A stretch of 64,000 bases of DNA, from contig CAXXFJ010000044.1 in the NCBI GenBank assembly GCA_963677415.2, forward strand, positions 62,001 through 126,000, given 5' to 3'. The notes under the pieces are model-generated. The model saw only the letters and a program-made list of their open reading frames with translations. It made no database searches and had not been told where the DNA came from. The translations under genes and the position numbers were made by a program. The first letter of the stretch is position 1, and each line of letters starts with the position of its first letter. Origin of the DNA: JAQUTK01 sp963677415 (lineage in GTDB: Bacteria > Bacteroidota > Bacteroidia > Bacteroidales > JAQUTK01). This document shows positions 34,626 through 43,288 of this stretch, piece by piece.

Positions 34626-36062
34626 TTATTTTTGTTTTATTTGACTCAGTTCCGCGCTTCTGCATTTGTTTTGGAACTCATATGGCTTTGTGACGATCGA
34701 TTCGTATTCTTTTTCCAGGCTAAGGATCTTACTCTTCAGTTGTTCCTTGCCTGTTTTGGTTTCTTTGAAATAAAGAGCTCTCCATGAAGCTAGTTGTGTT
34801 TCCATTTCGTCCACTTGTTTTTGTTTCTCGATATATTGCTGGAAAAACGAACGGGCATCTAAGCTTTTGAAGTTTTCCAAACGAGTATAGACGGTATTTT
34901 CGTCAATGTAAAAATGAAATTCTTCTGATTTCTTCTCGTTATAGGCTTCATTGACAGATCTTTTCTCTTTGTAGATATCATCCAGGAGTAGCTTATAACT
35001 CTGTTTCTTCCAGGTAGTACGGATGGAACGGATTTGAGCGAGCGCAATCTTCTCTTCTGGAGTCTTATCCTGTACATTCTGACGGTTCTCATCTTTGATA
35101 AAAGTATAGATGACAGCTTTTCCCTCTTCCTGATTACGGTCAGTGACGAACCATCCAATATTATGAACTTCATCAATAGCATAGAGATAGTCGTTGGCTG
35201 TAGAGTTAAATGGCATGCCGAGATTCTCAGCAGAATAATAGCTGCCATTTTCCGCATCAAAGCGGGTAACGAAGATATCATACCCGCCAATGGAATTATG
35301 TCCTTTGGATCCAAAGTAGATAGTCAAGCCATCGGAGAGGATGAAAGGATAGTTTTCATCTGCCGTGGAGTTGACTTCTTTGGGAAGTAATTTGCGTTCA
35401 CCCCAAGAGTCAGAGAGTTTCTCTTGTCTCATGAGGTCCAGTCCTTTTCCGGATTGGCTTACCGGAAATATGCGACTGGTCTCACGGGAATTGATAAACA
35501 TGCTGGCATCTTCGTAGCCAGCACCGGTTTCGAAATAATCGGAAAGTAGGTGGATGTTATGTTCAAGAGTACGATCTTTATAGGCTTTAAAAAGTTCTTT
35601 CTTATTGACCACAAGACTGTCTATTATTTGCAGGTCGGCTATTCGGTTGATCATGCCAGCCGCTTCTTTTGCTATCTCTGCCTTTTTACGATAGCCAGCC
35701 GCTACTTGTTCGTCTTTTTGTTTTGCAAGATACGCATCGTATTGCTCAGCTGCTTCGTCAAAGCGATAGAGTTCAAAGAAAGCATCTCCGAGGTAGCGGG
35801 GCGATTCCTGGATTTTCTTGGAAGCGGCAAAGGAGAGATATTTGATAGCACTTTCTATTTCGCCGGTCTTATAAAGACAAACTCCATACCAGTGATTAAA
35901 AGAGGCATTGCGGGGTGATTTCTTTACCTGTGTGGCAAATATGGGTTTGGCTTCGGCAAATTTATTATCGAAAAAGAGTTGCTTTGCCTCTTCCAAGGTC
36001 TGAGCAATGGAGGAAAGCGGGAATAGCATCAATGTAAAGAGAAAAATCAGGTACCGTTTCAT
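34626..36062 (-). CDS. Secreted TPR/PD40-repeat protein
   Basis: This protein of about 478 aa starts with a signal peptide (MKRYLIFLFTLMLFPLSSIA). Residues ~20-130 contain tetratricopeptide-like helices (AEAKPIFATQVKKSPRNASFNHWYG). The central part (~160-320) has WD40-like/PD40 beta-propeller strands (ENYPFILSDGLTIYFGSKGHNSIGGYDIFVTRF), followed by a coiled-coil C terminus. It resembles the periplasmic TPR-PD40 proteins of Bacteroidetes that sit with OmpA-like proteins, but no OmpA domain is present. Function is unknown. It heads the NfeD-floA operon (7-nt gap), so a cell-envelope role is plausible. Confidence 0.85.
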   Translation of the reverse strand: MKRYLIFLFTLMLFPLSSIAQTLEEAKQLFFDNKFAEAKPIFATQVKKSPRNASFNHWYGVCLYKTGEIESAIKYLSFAASKKIQESPRYLGDAFFELYRFDEAAEQYDAYLAKQKDEQVAAGYRKKAEIAKEAAGMINRIADLQIIDSLVVNKKELFKAYKDRTLEHNIHLLSDYFETGAGYEDASMFINSRETSRIFPVSQSGKGLDLMRQEKLSDSWGERKLLPKEVNSTADENYPFILSDGLTIYFGSKGHNSIGGYDIFVTRFDAENGSYYSAENLGMPFNSTANDYLYAIDEVHNIGWFVTDRNQEEGKAVIYTFIKDENRQNVQDKTPEEKIALAQIRSIRTTWKKQSYKLLLDDIYKEKRSVNEAYNEKKSEEFHFYIDENTVYTRLENFKSLDARSFFQQYIEKQKQVDEMETQLASWRALYFKETKTGKEQLKSKILSLEKEYESIVTKPYEFQNKCRSAELSQIKQK

Positions 36063-36086
36063 AGACTGAATTGATAATTTAATTCC

Positions 36087-36094
36087 CAAAAGTA
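36087..36094 (-). promoter_or_regulatory. -7 box TACTTTTG for the TPR-nfeD-floA operon
   Basis: Exact minus-strand match, 24 nt upstream of the corrected ATG at 36062. It overlaps the longer ATG at 36089, which is therefore unlikely. Confidence 0.6.
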
Positions 36095-36167
36095 CAATTA
36101 ATTTGAATAAAACAATCTATGTAAGAAATCTATTTTGACAATACTTTCCTAAACGGCAGATTTACAC

Positions 36168-36175
36168 TACTTTTG
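36168..36175 (+). promoter_or_regulatory. -7 box TACTTTTG for the TtcA-like gene
   Basis: Exact plus-strand match, 26 nt before the ATG at 36202. Confidence 0.6.
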
Positions 36176-36201
36176 CACCCGAAATTTACAAGAAGGCTGA
36201 A

Positions 36202-36942
36202 ATGAAACTGACTGAAGATGATCGGGTGTTGCGTAAAATTGGGCTCTTGTTCAAAGAGGCTATAGACAAATATCGTCTGATAGAAGAAGGAGATCACTTG
36301 CTGATTGGTCTTTCCGGGGGGAAGGATTCATTGGCTCTTGTGGAACTCTTGGGACAACGTGCCCGAATCTTTAGTCCTCGTTTTACGGTGCATGCTGTGC
36401 ATGTACGGATGAGAAATATCCCTTATTCATCAGACGAGAAGTATCTTCTCAGTCATTGCGAGGCAGCGGGGATCCCTTTTGAGGTACTTGAGACTGGGTT
36501 TGATCTATCAACAGACACACGCAAATCACCCTGTTTTCTCTGTTCGTGGAACCGTCGTAAGATGATGTTCGATTATGCCAGGCAACATGGGCTTAACAAA
36601 CTGGTGCTCGGTCATCATCAGGATGATGTACTTGAGACTCTTTTGATGAACATGACCTTTCAAGGAGCATTTGGAACCATGCCGCCACTCCTTAAGATGA
36701 GAAAGTTTGACCTGACAATCATACGTCCTATGTGCCTGATTCCGGAAAAACTACTTCTTCACATGGCAGGGATTCGTGGATACCGTAAGCAGAAAAAGAA
36801 CTGTCCATACGAGAAAGAGTCCCATCGCTCAGAGATGAAAGAAGTCTTACACAAACTAGAGGAACTGAATCCTCAGGCACGTCATCATCTATGGGCGAGC
36901 ATGACGCGTATTCAATCTGAATATCTACCCGAGTCTTTTTAA
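36202..36942 (+). CDS. TtcA-like tRNA 2-thiocytidine biosynthesis protein
   Basis: This PP-loop ATPase of 246 aa has the ATP-binding motif LSGGKDSLAL at residues ~37-46. A CxxC pair is in SPCFLCSWNRRK, then the conserved LGHHQDDVLETLLMN block, and a third Cys is in KNCPYEKESHR. This is the TtcA arrangement, where three cysteines hold an Fe-S cluster and the enzyme thiolates C32 of tRNA. It is shorter than E. coli TtcA (311 aa), so a related tRNA thiolation enzyme is an alternative. It is followed 12 nt later by the DUF486 gene. Confidence 0.85.
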   Translation: MKLTEDDRVLRKIGLLFKEAIDKYRLIEEGDHLLIGLSGGKDSLALVELLGQRARIFSPRFTVHAVHVRMRNIPYSSDEKYLLSHCEAAGIPFEVLETGFDLSTDTRKSPCFLCSWNRRKMMFDYARQHGLNKLVLGHHQDDVLETLLMNMTFQGAFGTMPPLLKMRKFDLTIIRPMCLIPEKLLLHMAGIRGYRKQKKNCPYEKESHRSEMKEVLHKLEELNPQARHHLWASMTRIQSEYLPESF

Positions 36943-36954
36943 ACAAGATAATTT

Positions 36955-37326
36955 ATGCAAGGAATAATTGCTATCGTATTACTGGTTATCTCAAATATCT
37001 TTATGACATTTGCATGGTATGGCCATTTAAAGATGAAACAAGAGTTTTCATGGTTTTCTACACTTCCTCTGTTTGGTGTAGTTTTATTTAGTTGGGGAAT
37101 TGCATTAGCAGAATATATGTGCCAGGTTCCGGCTAATCGTATCGGATTTAATGGTAATGGAGGTCCATTTTCCCTGATGCAGTTAAAGGTAATTCAGGAG
37201 GTGATTACACTTGTGATATTTACTCTGTTCGCCACGCTTGCTTTTGAAGGAGAAACATTGCATTGGAATCACCTGGCAGCAGGGGTTTGTCTTGTTTTAG
37301 CTGTATTCTTCGTCTTTATGAAATAA
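36955..37326 (+). CDS. DMT-like small membrane protein (DUF486)
   Basis: This 123-aa hydrophobic protein has four predicted transmembrane segments. The conserved DUF486 features are visible: VISNIFMTFAWYGHLK at the N terminus, SWGIALAEYMCQVPANRIG in the middle and LKVIQEVITLVIF. The family belongs to the drug/metabolite transporter clan, probably acting as dimers; substrates are unknown. It is likely co-transcribed with the TtcA-like gene, which says little about its role. Confidence 0.9.
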   Translation: MQGIIAIVLLVISNIFMTFAWYGHLKMKQEFSWFSTLPLFGVVLFSWGIALAEYMCQVPANRIGFNGNGGPFSLMQLKVIQEVITLVIFTLFATLAFEGETLHWNHLAAGVCLVLAVFFVFMK

Positions 37327-37362
37327 GAGACTGTTAGTAGTGAGTGTTTTTCTGCCAATCCC

Positions 37363-38271
37363 TTATTCTTCAACAATCTGTTTGAAGTTCTTCCATCCAT
37401 CTTCATTCTTATAGTGAGCAATAGCTCCATCCGGAATGTATAATATACAAGCGGTATTATTTATACCAAGAAAGGTTTCGTCTTTTAAAGGGGTTAGAGA
37501 TGGATCTTTCATAGCTTGTGGAGGTGTAAGTGCTTTCATATGTAATTGCTTCAAACTCTCACATTCTGAAAATGCAAACTCTGCAATAGAGTTAACGGTG
37601 CCCGCTAAAGTTATGGAAGATAGGTTACTGCAACCTGCAAATGTTCCGTTCCGAATAGAAAATACAGCACCGGGGATAGCGATTGAGTCCAGTTTATTGC
37701 AATAGGCGAAGGCATATTCATTAATTGTGTAAACCGATAAGGGAATCGAAACAGAAGTCAATCCCTTACAACCGTTAAAGGCACTAATTCCAATAGTAGA
37801 AACTCCTTCAGGGATTTTTATTTCTTTCAGTCCGGTACAATCTTCAAATGCGTGATCACCGATTGATCTTATGTTTTTGGGGAGCGTGATAGAGGTAAGT
37901 TTGGAACAAGACAAAAACATGTTTTCAGTAATCATATTATTATCCGTGTAGTTGTCCGAACTTATTTCGCAGTAAAAGTCTCCTCCCTTTACAATTGTAG
38001 CTTCTGATAAATCCAGGACAGTCAGTTTGCCCGTTGTCACATCCCCAACAATATTTTTCCCTGCCATCTCCCTGATAAAACGAATATCGGTACCATTCAA
38101 AGATCCGGAAATAGTCAGTTCGGCGACTTTGTACTTTTCGTCTAAAGGAATAGAATCCGGCAATGTGCCCGCTAGTGTAATGTGAATTGTTTTGGATATC
38201 TTTGCCTGAAGAGTAATACTCAGTAAGAGACATGTAAGAGCTAAAAAGAACTTATAAGAAAATGGTTTCAT
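37363..38271 (-). CDS. BspA-like leucine-rich repeat protein, short
   Basis: This 302-aa secreted protein has a signal peptide at residues 1-~23 (ending TLQA). After an N-terminal domain (~25-110) come about six BspA-type LRR_5 repeats (~118-250; for example ITLPKNIRSIGDHAFEDCTG). It ends in a segment resembling that of the large LRR protein at 18.3 kb (CILYIPDGAIAHYKNEDGWKNFKQIVEE). The shared ending points to a common origin. No C-terminal sorting domain follows here. Its ligand is unknown. Confidence 0.88.
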   Translation of the reverse strand: MKPFSYKFFLALTCLLLSITLQAKISKTIHITLAGTLPDSIPLDEKYKVAELTISGSLNGTDIRFIREMAGKNIVGDVTTGKLTVLDLSEATIVKGGDFYCEISSDNYTDNNMITENMFLSCSKLTSITLPKNIRSIGDHAFEDCTGLKEIKIPEGVSTIGISAFNGCKGLTSVSIPLSVYTINEYAFAYCNKLDSIAIPGAVFSIRNGTFAGCSNLSSITLAGTVNSIAEFAFSECESLKQLHMKALTPPQAMKDPSLTPLKDETFLGINNTACILYIPDGAIAHYKNEDGWKNFKQIVEE

Positions 38272-38303
38272 TGATAGAATCTGGAATTATCTGTTTCTTG
38301 ATG

Positions 38304-38311
38304 CAAAGGTA
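38304..38311 (-). promoter_or_regulatory. -7 box TACCTTTG for the short BspA-like gene
   Basis: Exact minus-strand match, 32 nt upstream of the ATG. Confidence 0.55.
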
Positions 38312-38469
38312 GTTGAATAGCTTCGTTTAATAGCGGGTCTCAAGGTTAAATATAATTGAATCAACCTTTTTTAGAGTATTATATCTCCAATGAGATATAC
38401 ATCCTATTGTTTGTTTGAAGACAAACTCAAAATATGTCCGTATATTACGCATTGTTTAAGCAGAATAAT

Positions 38470-38477
38470 TACTTTTG
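38470..38477 (+). promoter_or_regulatory. -7 box TACTTTTG for nadK
   Basis: Exact match, 23 nt before the nadK ATG. Confidence 0.6.
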
Positions 38478-38500
38478 TTCATAAATAAGTGAAAAATTAA

Positions 38501-39370
38501 ATGAAGATAGCAGTATTCGGTAATTGTTTTTTAAAGGAAAGAGCACCTCAAGCAGGGCAAATTCTAAAGAAATTGCAAACTCACGGAGTCAAACTTTTGG
38601 TCGATGAGAAGTATTTCCATTTCTTGAAAGAAAATGGAGGAGAGATAGCTAAACCACAGAGTCTGATTATGGATAACCATTTCTCTGCGGATATTGCATT
38701 AAGTCTGGGAGGAGATGGTACTTTTCTGCAAACTGCTATGATGGTCGGTGATAAAGGTATTCCTGTGCTTGGTATAAATATGGGCAGGCTTGGCTTTCTG
38801 GCTGATGTGACGCTCGAGGAGACTGACGAACTGATAGAGGACTTGATGAACGGAAATTACCTTGTCGAAGAGCGTTCGATGCTTCAGATGTTATCCAATA
38901 GTTCGGATATTACTTTCAACGTAGCGCTTAATGATATCGCGGTACTCAAACGTGATACCTCTTCACTAATCAATATTTATGCAGAGATAAATGGCCATTT
39001 TCTTAATTCCTATCAAGCTGATGGATTGGTTATTGCTACTCCTACAGGTTCAACAGCCTATTCACTCAGCGTAGGTGGTCCTATTATTGTACCGGAGTCC
39101 AAAGCTTTGATTCTTACACCGGTAGCACCTCATAGTTTGAATGTGCGTCCATTGGTCATCTCCAATGAAAATGAGATAACCCTCACAGTAACAGGACGCG
39201 CTCGAAACTTTCTAGTAGCAATTGATGGTCGTTCTTCGACAATATCTAATGGAGAGAAGCTTATCATACGCAAAGCTGATTACACATTGAAGGTCGTTAA
39301 ACGTAGAAACAATAGCTTCTTTGATACTTTGCGTGAGAAGCTGATGTGGGGAGCCGATAAACGCATCTGA
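38501..39370 (+). CDS. nadK: NAD kinase
   Basis: This 289-aa enzyme phosphorylates NAD to NADP. The glycine-rich LSLGGDGTFLQTA motif contains the essential GGDGT, followed by GINMGRLGFLADVT, the VALNDIAVLKRD segment corresponding to the conserved NE/D site, and the GSTAYSLSVGGPII block. Length and motif order are standard. It has its own -7 box and converges with sdaA with only 1 nt between stops. Confidence 0.96.
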   Translation: MKIAVFGNCFLKERAPQAGQILKKLQTHGVKLLVDEKYFHFLKENGGEIAKPQSLIMDNHFSADIALSLGGDGTFLQTAMMVGDKGIPVLGINMGRLGFLADVTLEETDELIEDLMNGNYLVEERSMLQMLSNSSDITFNVALNDIAVLKRDTSSLINIYAEINGHFLNSYQADGLVIATPTGSTAYSLSVGGPIIVPESKALILTPVAPHSLNVRPLVISNENEITLTVTGRARNFLVAIDGRSSTISNGEKLIIRKADYTLKVVKRRNNSFFDTLREKLMWGADKRI

Positions 39371-39371
39371 T

Positions 39372-40580
39372 TTATTCCATCTGTTTGTAATCTTTGGCAA
39401 GACCTCCTTCGCTCGTCTCCTTATAGAGGCTGGGGATGGCATTTCCGGTTTCTTTCATCACGGCGACGACTTTGTCAAAAGATACGCGATGCATTCCATC
39501 TGTAAAAGTGGCGTAAATATTCGCGTCTAAAGCTCGTGTTGCGGCAAAGGCATTACGCTCGATACAAGGAATCTGAACAAGTCCGCACACAGGATCACAG
39601 GTAAGCCCTAGGTGATGTTCCAATCCCATCTCAGCAGCATATTCAATCTGTGACGGACTTCCTCCGAAGAGTTGATTTGCTGCTGCGGCTGCCATGGCGC
39701 AGGCTACGCCGACTTCTCCCTGACAACCAACCTCTGCTCCCGAGATAGAGGCGTTCTGCTTAACGATGTTACCGACTATTGCAGCTGTGGCAAGTGCTTT
39801 AAGGATTCTCGTATCCGAAAATTGGCGGCTCTTTTTTTGGTGATAGAGCACAGCAGGAATTACACCGCAGGAACCGCAGGTAGGTGCGGTAACGATACGC
39901 CCTCCTGAAGCATTTTCTTCCGAACAAGCCAGCGCATAGGCAAATACCAGTCCGCGAGTGCGCAGATTATCTGTATATCCGGAAGCTTTGATGAAATAAG
40001 AAGCGGCTTTGCGTCGCAATCCTAGTCCGCCGGGGAGCACTCCTTCACTATCCAATCCGCGTTCTACACACGCTTCCATTGTTTTCCATACTTCATTGAG
40101 GTAATCCCATATTGAGCTGTCTTCATTTTCTTGTACATATTCCCAGTAGGTCTTTCCGGTACGTTCGCACCAATGCAGAATCTCGGTCATCGTGTTTATT
40201 TCGTATACCTGTTTGTTGGATGCAGGTGGCATTTCCTCATTAGCCAGCGCACCGCCTCCAATACTAAAGATGGTCCACGGATCAGTGATGTTTCCTCTTT
40301 CATCCAAAGCCTCGAACTTCATGCCATTGGGATGAAAAGGAAGAACTATTTGTGGTTGCCAGACAATAAACGCAGGAGCTACAGGTGTTAGCGAACTCTC
40401 TATGGCCTTGTCTGTGAGATGACCTTTTCCGGTTGCTGCCAAACTTCCATACAGAGTGACTTGAAACGATTTTGCATCCAAATGCCTGGCTGCATATATT
40501 GATGCTGCTTTTCTTGGTCCCATGGTGTGACTACTTGAAGGGCCATAACCAATTCGATATACTTCTTTGATCGTTTCCAT
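39372..40580 (-). CDS. sdaA: L-serine ammonia-lyase (iron-sulfur L-serine dehydratase)
   Basis: This 402-aa single-chain form has the beta domain (residues 1-~140, with PSSSHTMGPRKAA) fused to the catalytic alpha domain. The cluster-binding and catalytic cysteines are visible in APTCGSCGVIP, VGCQGEVGVAC and CDPVCGLVQIPC. It deaminates L-serine to pyruvate and ammonia using a [4Fe-4S] cluster, oxygen-sensitive in general. It is monocistronic, with a clear -7 box upstream. Confidence 0.95.
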   Translation of the reverse strand: METIKEVYRIGYGPSSSHTMGPRKAASIYAARHLDAKSFQVTLYGSLAATGKGHLTDKAIESSLTPVAPAFIVWQPQIVLPFHPNGMKFEALDERGNITDPWTIFSIGGGALANEEMPPASNKQVYEINTMTEILHWCERTGKTYWEYVQENEDSSIWDYLNEVWKTMEACVERGLDSEGVLPGGLGLRRKAASYFIKASGYTDNLRTRGLVFAYALACSEENASGGRIVTAPTCGSCGVIPAVLYHQKKSRQFSDTRILKALATAAIVGNIVKQNASISGAEVGCQGEVGVACAMAAAAANQLFGGSPSQIEYAAEMGLEHHLGLTCDPVCGLVQIPCIERNAFAATRALDANIYATFTDGMHRVSFDKVVAVMKETGNAIPSLYKETSEGGLAKDYKQME

Positions 40581-40615
40581 TATTCGTAATTGAAGACGTT
40601 AGAGTTATTGAACTG

Positions 40616-40623
40616 CAAAGATA
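40616..40623 (-). promoter_or_regulatory. -7 box TATCTTTG for sdaA
   Basis: Exact minus-strand match, 35 nt upstream of the sdaA ATG. Confidence 0.6.
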
Positions 40624-40793
40624 TAAAAAGCAGTGAAAGAGTGGTAGTCAACTCTGTACAAAAGAATATTCTCTTTTTGTATTACTACTCCATTTCATTG
40701 AAATAATTAATTGAAATTGAATACTCTGAATAGATTGAAGTGTTAACTAACAACAAAATCATTCAACAGATTTATAACTCTGAATAGAATAAC

Positions 40794-40801
40794 TATATTT
40801 G
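40794..40801 (+). promoter_or_regulatory. -7 box TATATTTG for the BACON-GH27 gene
   Basis: Exact match, 24 nt before the ATG at 40826. Confidence 0.6.
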
Positions 40802-40825
40802 TAGCCACTACTATTTATAATTATT

Positions 40826-43126
40826 ATGATGACGAAAAAAGACTTCTCCAGAATAATCACCCTTTTCGGGATACTTGTGCTTTTGATACTCCCTGTTTAT
40901 TCACAGAAACAACTGCCTACTGTAAAGGCGCCTCATATTCTGACTTCTATGAAGATGCTGACTCCAAGCTTTCGGGATACAGTAATCAGTATTGATGTGA
41001 TGAGTAATATAGATTATTCAGTGACCACCTCTGAAGAGTGGTGCAAACAGATTACCAAGCTTAACGAAACTAATTCAAATACCCTCTATTTTCAAATATC
41101 TCCTAATACAGACTACTATCCGCGTTCTGCAACAATAACTTTGCAGAACTTAACGAAGTCAATCACAAAGACTGTTGCTGTGACACAGAGTCGTGACAAC
41201 TCCGCCATATCTACACAATGGATCGACGATCTGGATGTGACAAAAATAGAATCGGGATGGAATACTACAAGATCAAAAAAGAGCATTGAAGGAAATACGC
41301 TCAGTGTTGGAGGAGCAAAGTTCACCAGAGGTGTCGGAACGCATGCGATAAGTCGGTTTATGCTTAAACTGGGTAAAAAAGGAGTAGGCTTTAAAGCACA
41401 GGTTGGAGTTGATGACGAAGCAAGTACAAAAGGCACTATTCAATTCTATGTGATTGGTGATAAAAACGTGATTTGGGAAAGTGGACTGATGAAAACTGGT
41501 GACAAAGCTAAAATAGTAGATGTCGCTCTTAGTGGAATTGAAGAGGTCGCTTTTTTGGTCACAGATGGCGGTGATGGCATTGATTCCGATCATGCCGATT
41601 GGTGTGATGCAAAAATTGAATATACAGGTAACGTGGCTCCTGAATTTGTTGATCTCTCTTCTACAGTGCCTGATAAATTCATTTTAACTCCGGATCCTGC
41701 CGAAACGCCACGTATCAACGGAGCAAAGATTATCGGCAATAGTCCGAATAAACCGTTCCTTTTCAGGATTCCAGCCACGGGAGTGACTCCTATTACTTTT
41801 GCTGCGGAATCGCTTCCTCAGGGGTTGACGTTGGATGCAAATACGGGTATTATTTCGGGTACTGTAGTTAACGCAGGCGAGTATGATGTAACCCTTTCAG
41901 CAACAAATACCAAAGGTACGACGACACGCGATTTGCGTATTGTAATAGGCGAAGGCAAACTATCTCTCACACCTCCAATGGGTTGGAATAGCTGGAATTG
42001 TTGGGGTCTTTCAGTCAGTGCGGATAAAGTGAAATCATCAGTGGATGCAATGGTATCAAGCGGACTCATCAATCACGGCTGGACGTATATCAATATTGAT
42101 GATGGATGGGAAGCAGCCGCTCGTGCTACGAACGGAGAGATTGTAACCAACGAGAAATTTCCGGATATGAAAAATCTCTCGGACTATGTTCACGCCAGAG
42201 GGTTGAAGCTGGGCATTTACAGTTCACCGGGCACACTGACCTGTGGTGGCTATCTGGGCAGTTTGAATCACGAAGAACAGGATGCTGAAACGTATGCAAA
42301 ATGGGGTATCGACTACCTGAAGTATGACTGGTGTTCTTATGGGCAAGAAGTTCCTTCTAATCCATCACTGGCTCAGCATAAGCAACCATATATCGTTATG
42401 AGAGATGCTTTAAAGAAACAAAGCCGCGATATCGTACACAGTCTTTGCCAATATGGTATGGCCAATGTATGGGAATGGGGTGCTGAAGTAGGGCAACTCT
42501 GGAGAACCACAGGTGATATTACCGATACCTGGCAGAGTCTGTATTCAATTGGATTCTCACAAAGCAAATGTGCTGCCTATACTAAACCCGGTAATTGGAA
42601 TGACCCTGATATGTTGATTGTCGGAAAAGTAGGATGGAGCTCAAGTTTGCATGATACCCGACTGACAGGTGACGAACAATACACCCATATCTCGTTGTGG
42701 AGTTTGCTTTCTTCACCGTTGTTGATTGGTTGTGATATGAGCCAGTTGGATCCATTTACGCTTAACTTACTGACCAATGATGAAGTGATAGAGGTCAATC
42801 AGGATATACTAGGCAAACCGGCTAGACGAATCAGCAAAAATTCAGACCAGGAAGTCTGGGTGAAGGAACTTGAAGATGGGTCTATGGCTGTTGGATTGTT
42901 TTACATTGGTCAGAACAAGCAGCCAGGGGAGTATTTTGTCTGGGGTGGTACACCTGAAAAGAACACAAGTGTCATCAGTGTGTCATGGACGGATCTGGGA
43001 ATTAGTGGCGAACAAGTAGTAAGAGACCTATGGAGACAGAAAGATCTGGGTGGATTTACTGATAAATACGAGGTTGAGGTTCCTTATCATGGTGTATCAT
43101 TTGTGAAGATAACGCCGGTCAAATAA
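40826..43126 (+). CDS. BACON/NPCBM-domain alpha-galactosidase, GH27
   Basis: This secreted enzyme is 766 aa long. Domains in order: signal peptide to ~26 (ending PVYSQ), BACON domain ~30-128 (ending VAVTQSRDNSA), an NPCBM-type carbohydrate-binding domain ~132-272 (SVGGAKFTRGVGTHAISR), a putative Ig domain ~285-378, and the GH27 barrel ~380-765 (LTPPMGWNSWNCWG). The nucleophile Asp is in YLKYDW and the acid/base Asp in RTTGDITDTW. BACON and NPCBM modules suggest binding to complex, possibly mucin-type, glycans. The N-terminal module is nearly repeated in the M60 protein two genes downstream. Confidence 0.95.
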   Translation: MMTKKDFSRIITLFGILVLLILPVYSQKQLPTVKAPHILTSMKMLTPSFRDTVISIDVMSNIDYSVTTSEEWCKQITKLNETNSNTLYFQISPNTDYYPRSATITLQNLTKSITKTVAVTQSRDNSAISTQWIDDLDVTKIESGWNTTRSKKSIEGNTLSVGGAKFTRGVGTHAISRFMLKLGKKGVGFKAQVGVDDEASTKGTIQFYVIGDKNVIWESGLMKTGDKAKIVDVALSGIEEVAFLVTDGGDGIDSDHADWCDAKIEYTGNVAPEFVDLSSTVPDKFILTPDPAETPRINGAKIIGNSPNKPFLFRIPATGVTPITFAAESLPQGLTLDANTGIISGTVVNAGEYDVTLSATNTKGTTTRDLRIVIGEGKLSLTPPMGWNSWNCWGLSVSADKVKSSVDAMVSSGLINHGWTYINIDDGWEAAARATNGEIVTNEKFPDMKNLSDYVHARGLKLGIYSSPGTLTCGGYLGSLNHEEQDAETYAKWGIDYLKYDWCSYGQEVPSNPSLAQHKQPYIVMRDALKKQSRDIVHSLCQYGMANVWEWGAEVGQLWRTTGDITDTWQSLYSIGFSQSKCAAYTKPGNWNDPDMLIVGKVGWSSSLHDTRLTGDEQYTHISLWSLLSSPLLIGCDMSQLDPFTLNLLTNDEVIEVNQDILGKPARRISKNSDQEVWVKELEDGSMAVGLFYIGQNKQPGEYFVWGGTPEKNTSVISVSWTDLGISGEQVVRDLWRQKDLGGFTDKYEVEVPYHGVSFVKITPVK

Positions 43127-43245
43127 GAACTATATAGCTTTATATTCTGAAAATAAGAGGCTGAAAATGAATGTATTGAATACAATCAAAGATGCTTTTC
43201 TGAGATAAAAAAGGTTAATGTGGAACTTACTCTTCAGAGTTTGAC

Positions 43246-43253
43246 TACATTTG
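43246..43253 (+). promoter_or_regulatory. -7 box TACATTTG for the LRR gene
   Basis: Exact TAnnTTTG match, 35 nt before the GTG at 43289. It lies inside the longer reading frame from 43220, arguing against that start. Confidence 0.5.
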
Positions 43254-43288
43254 CCGGAAATACTTTTATAACTAAAACTGATTTTGCT

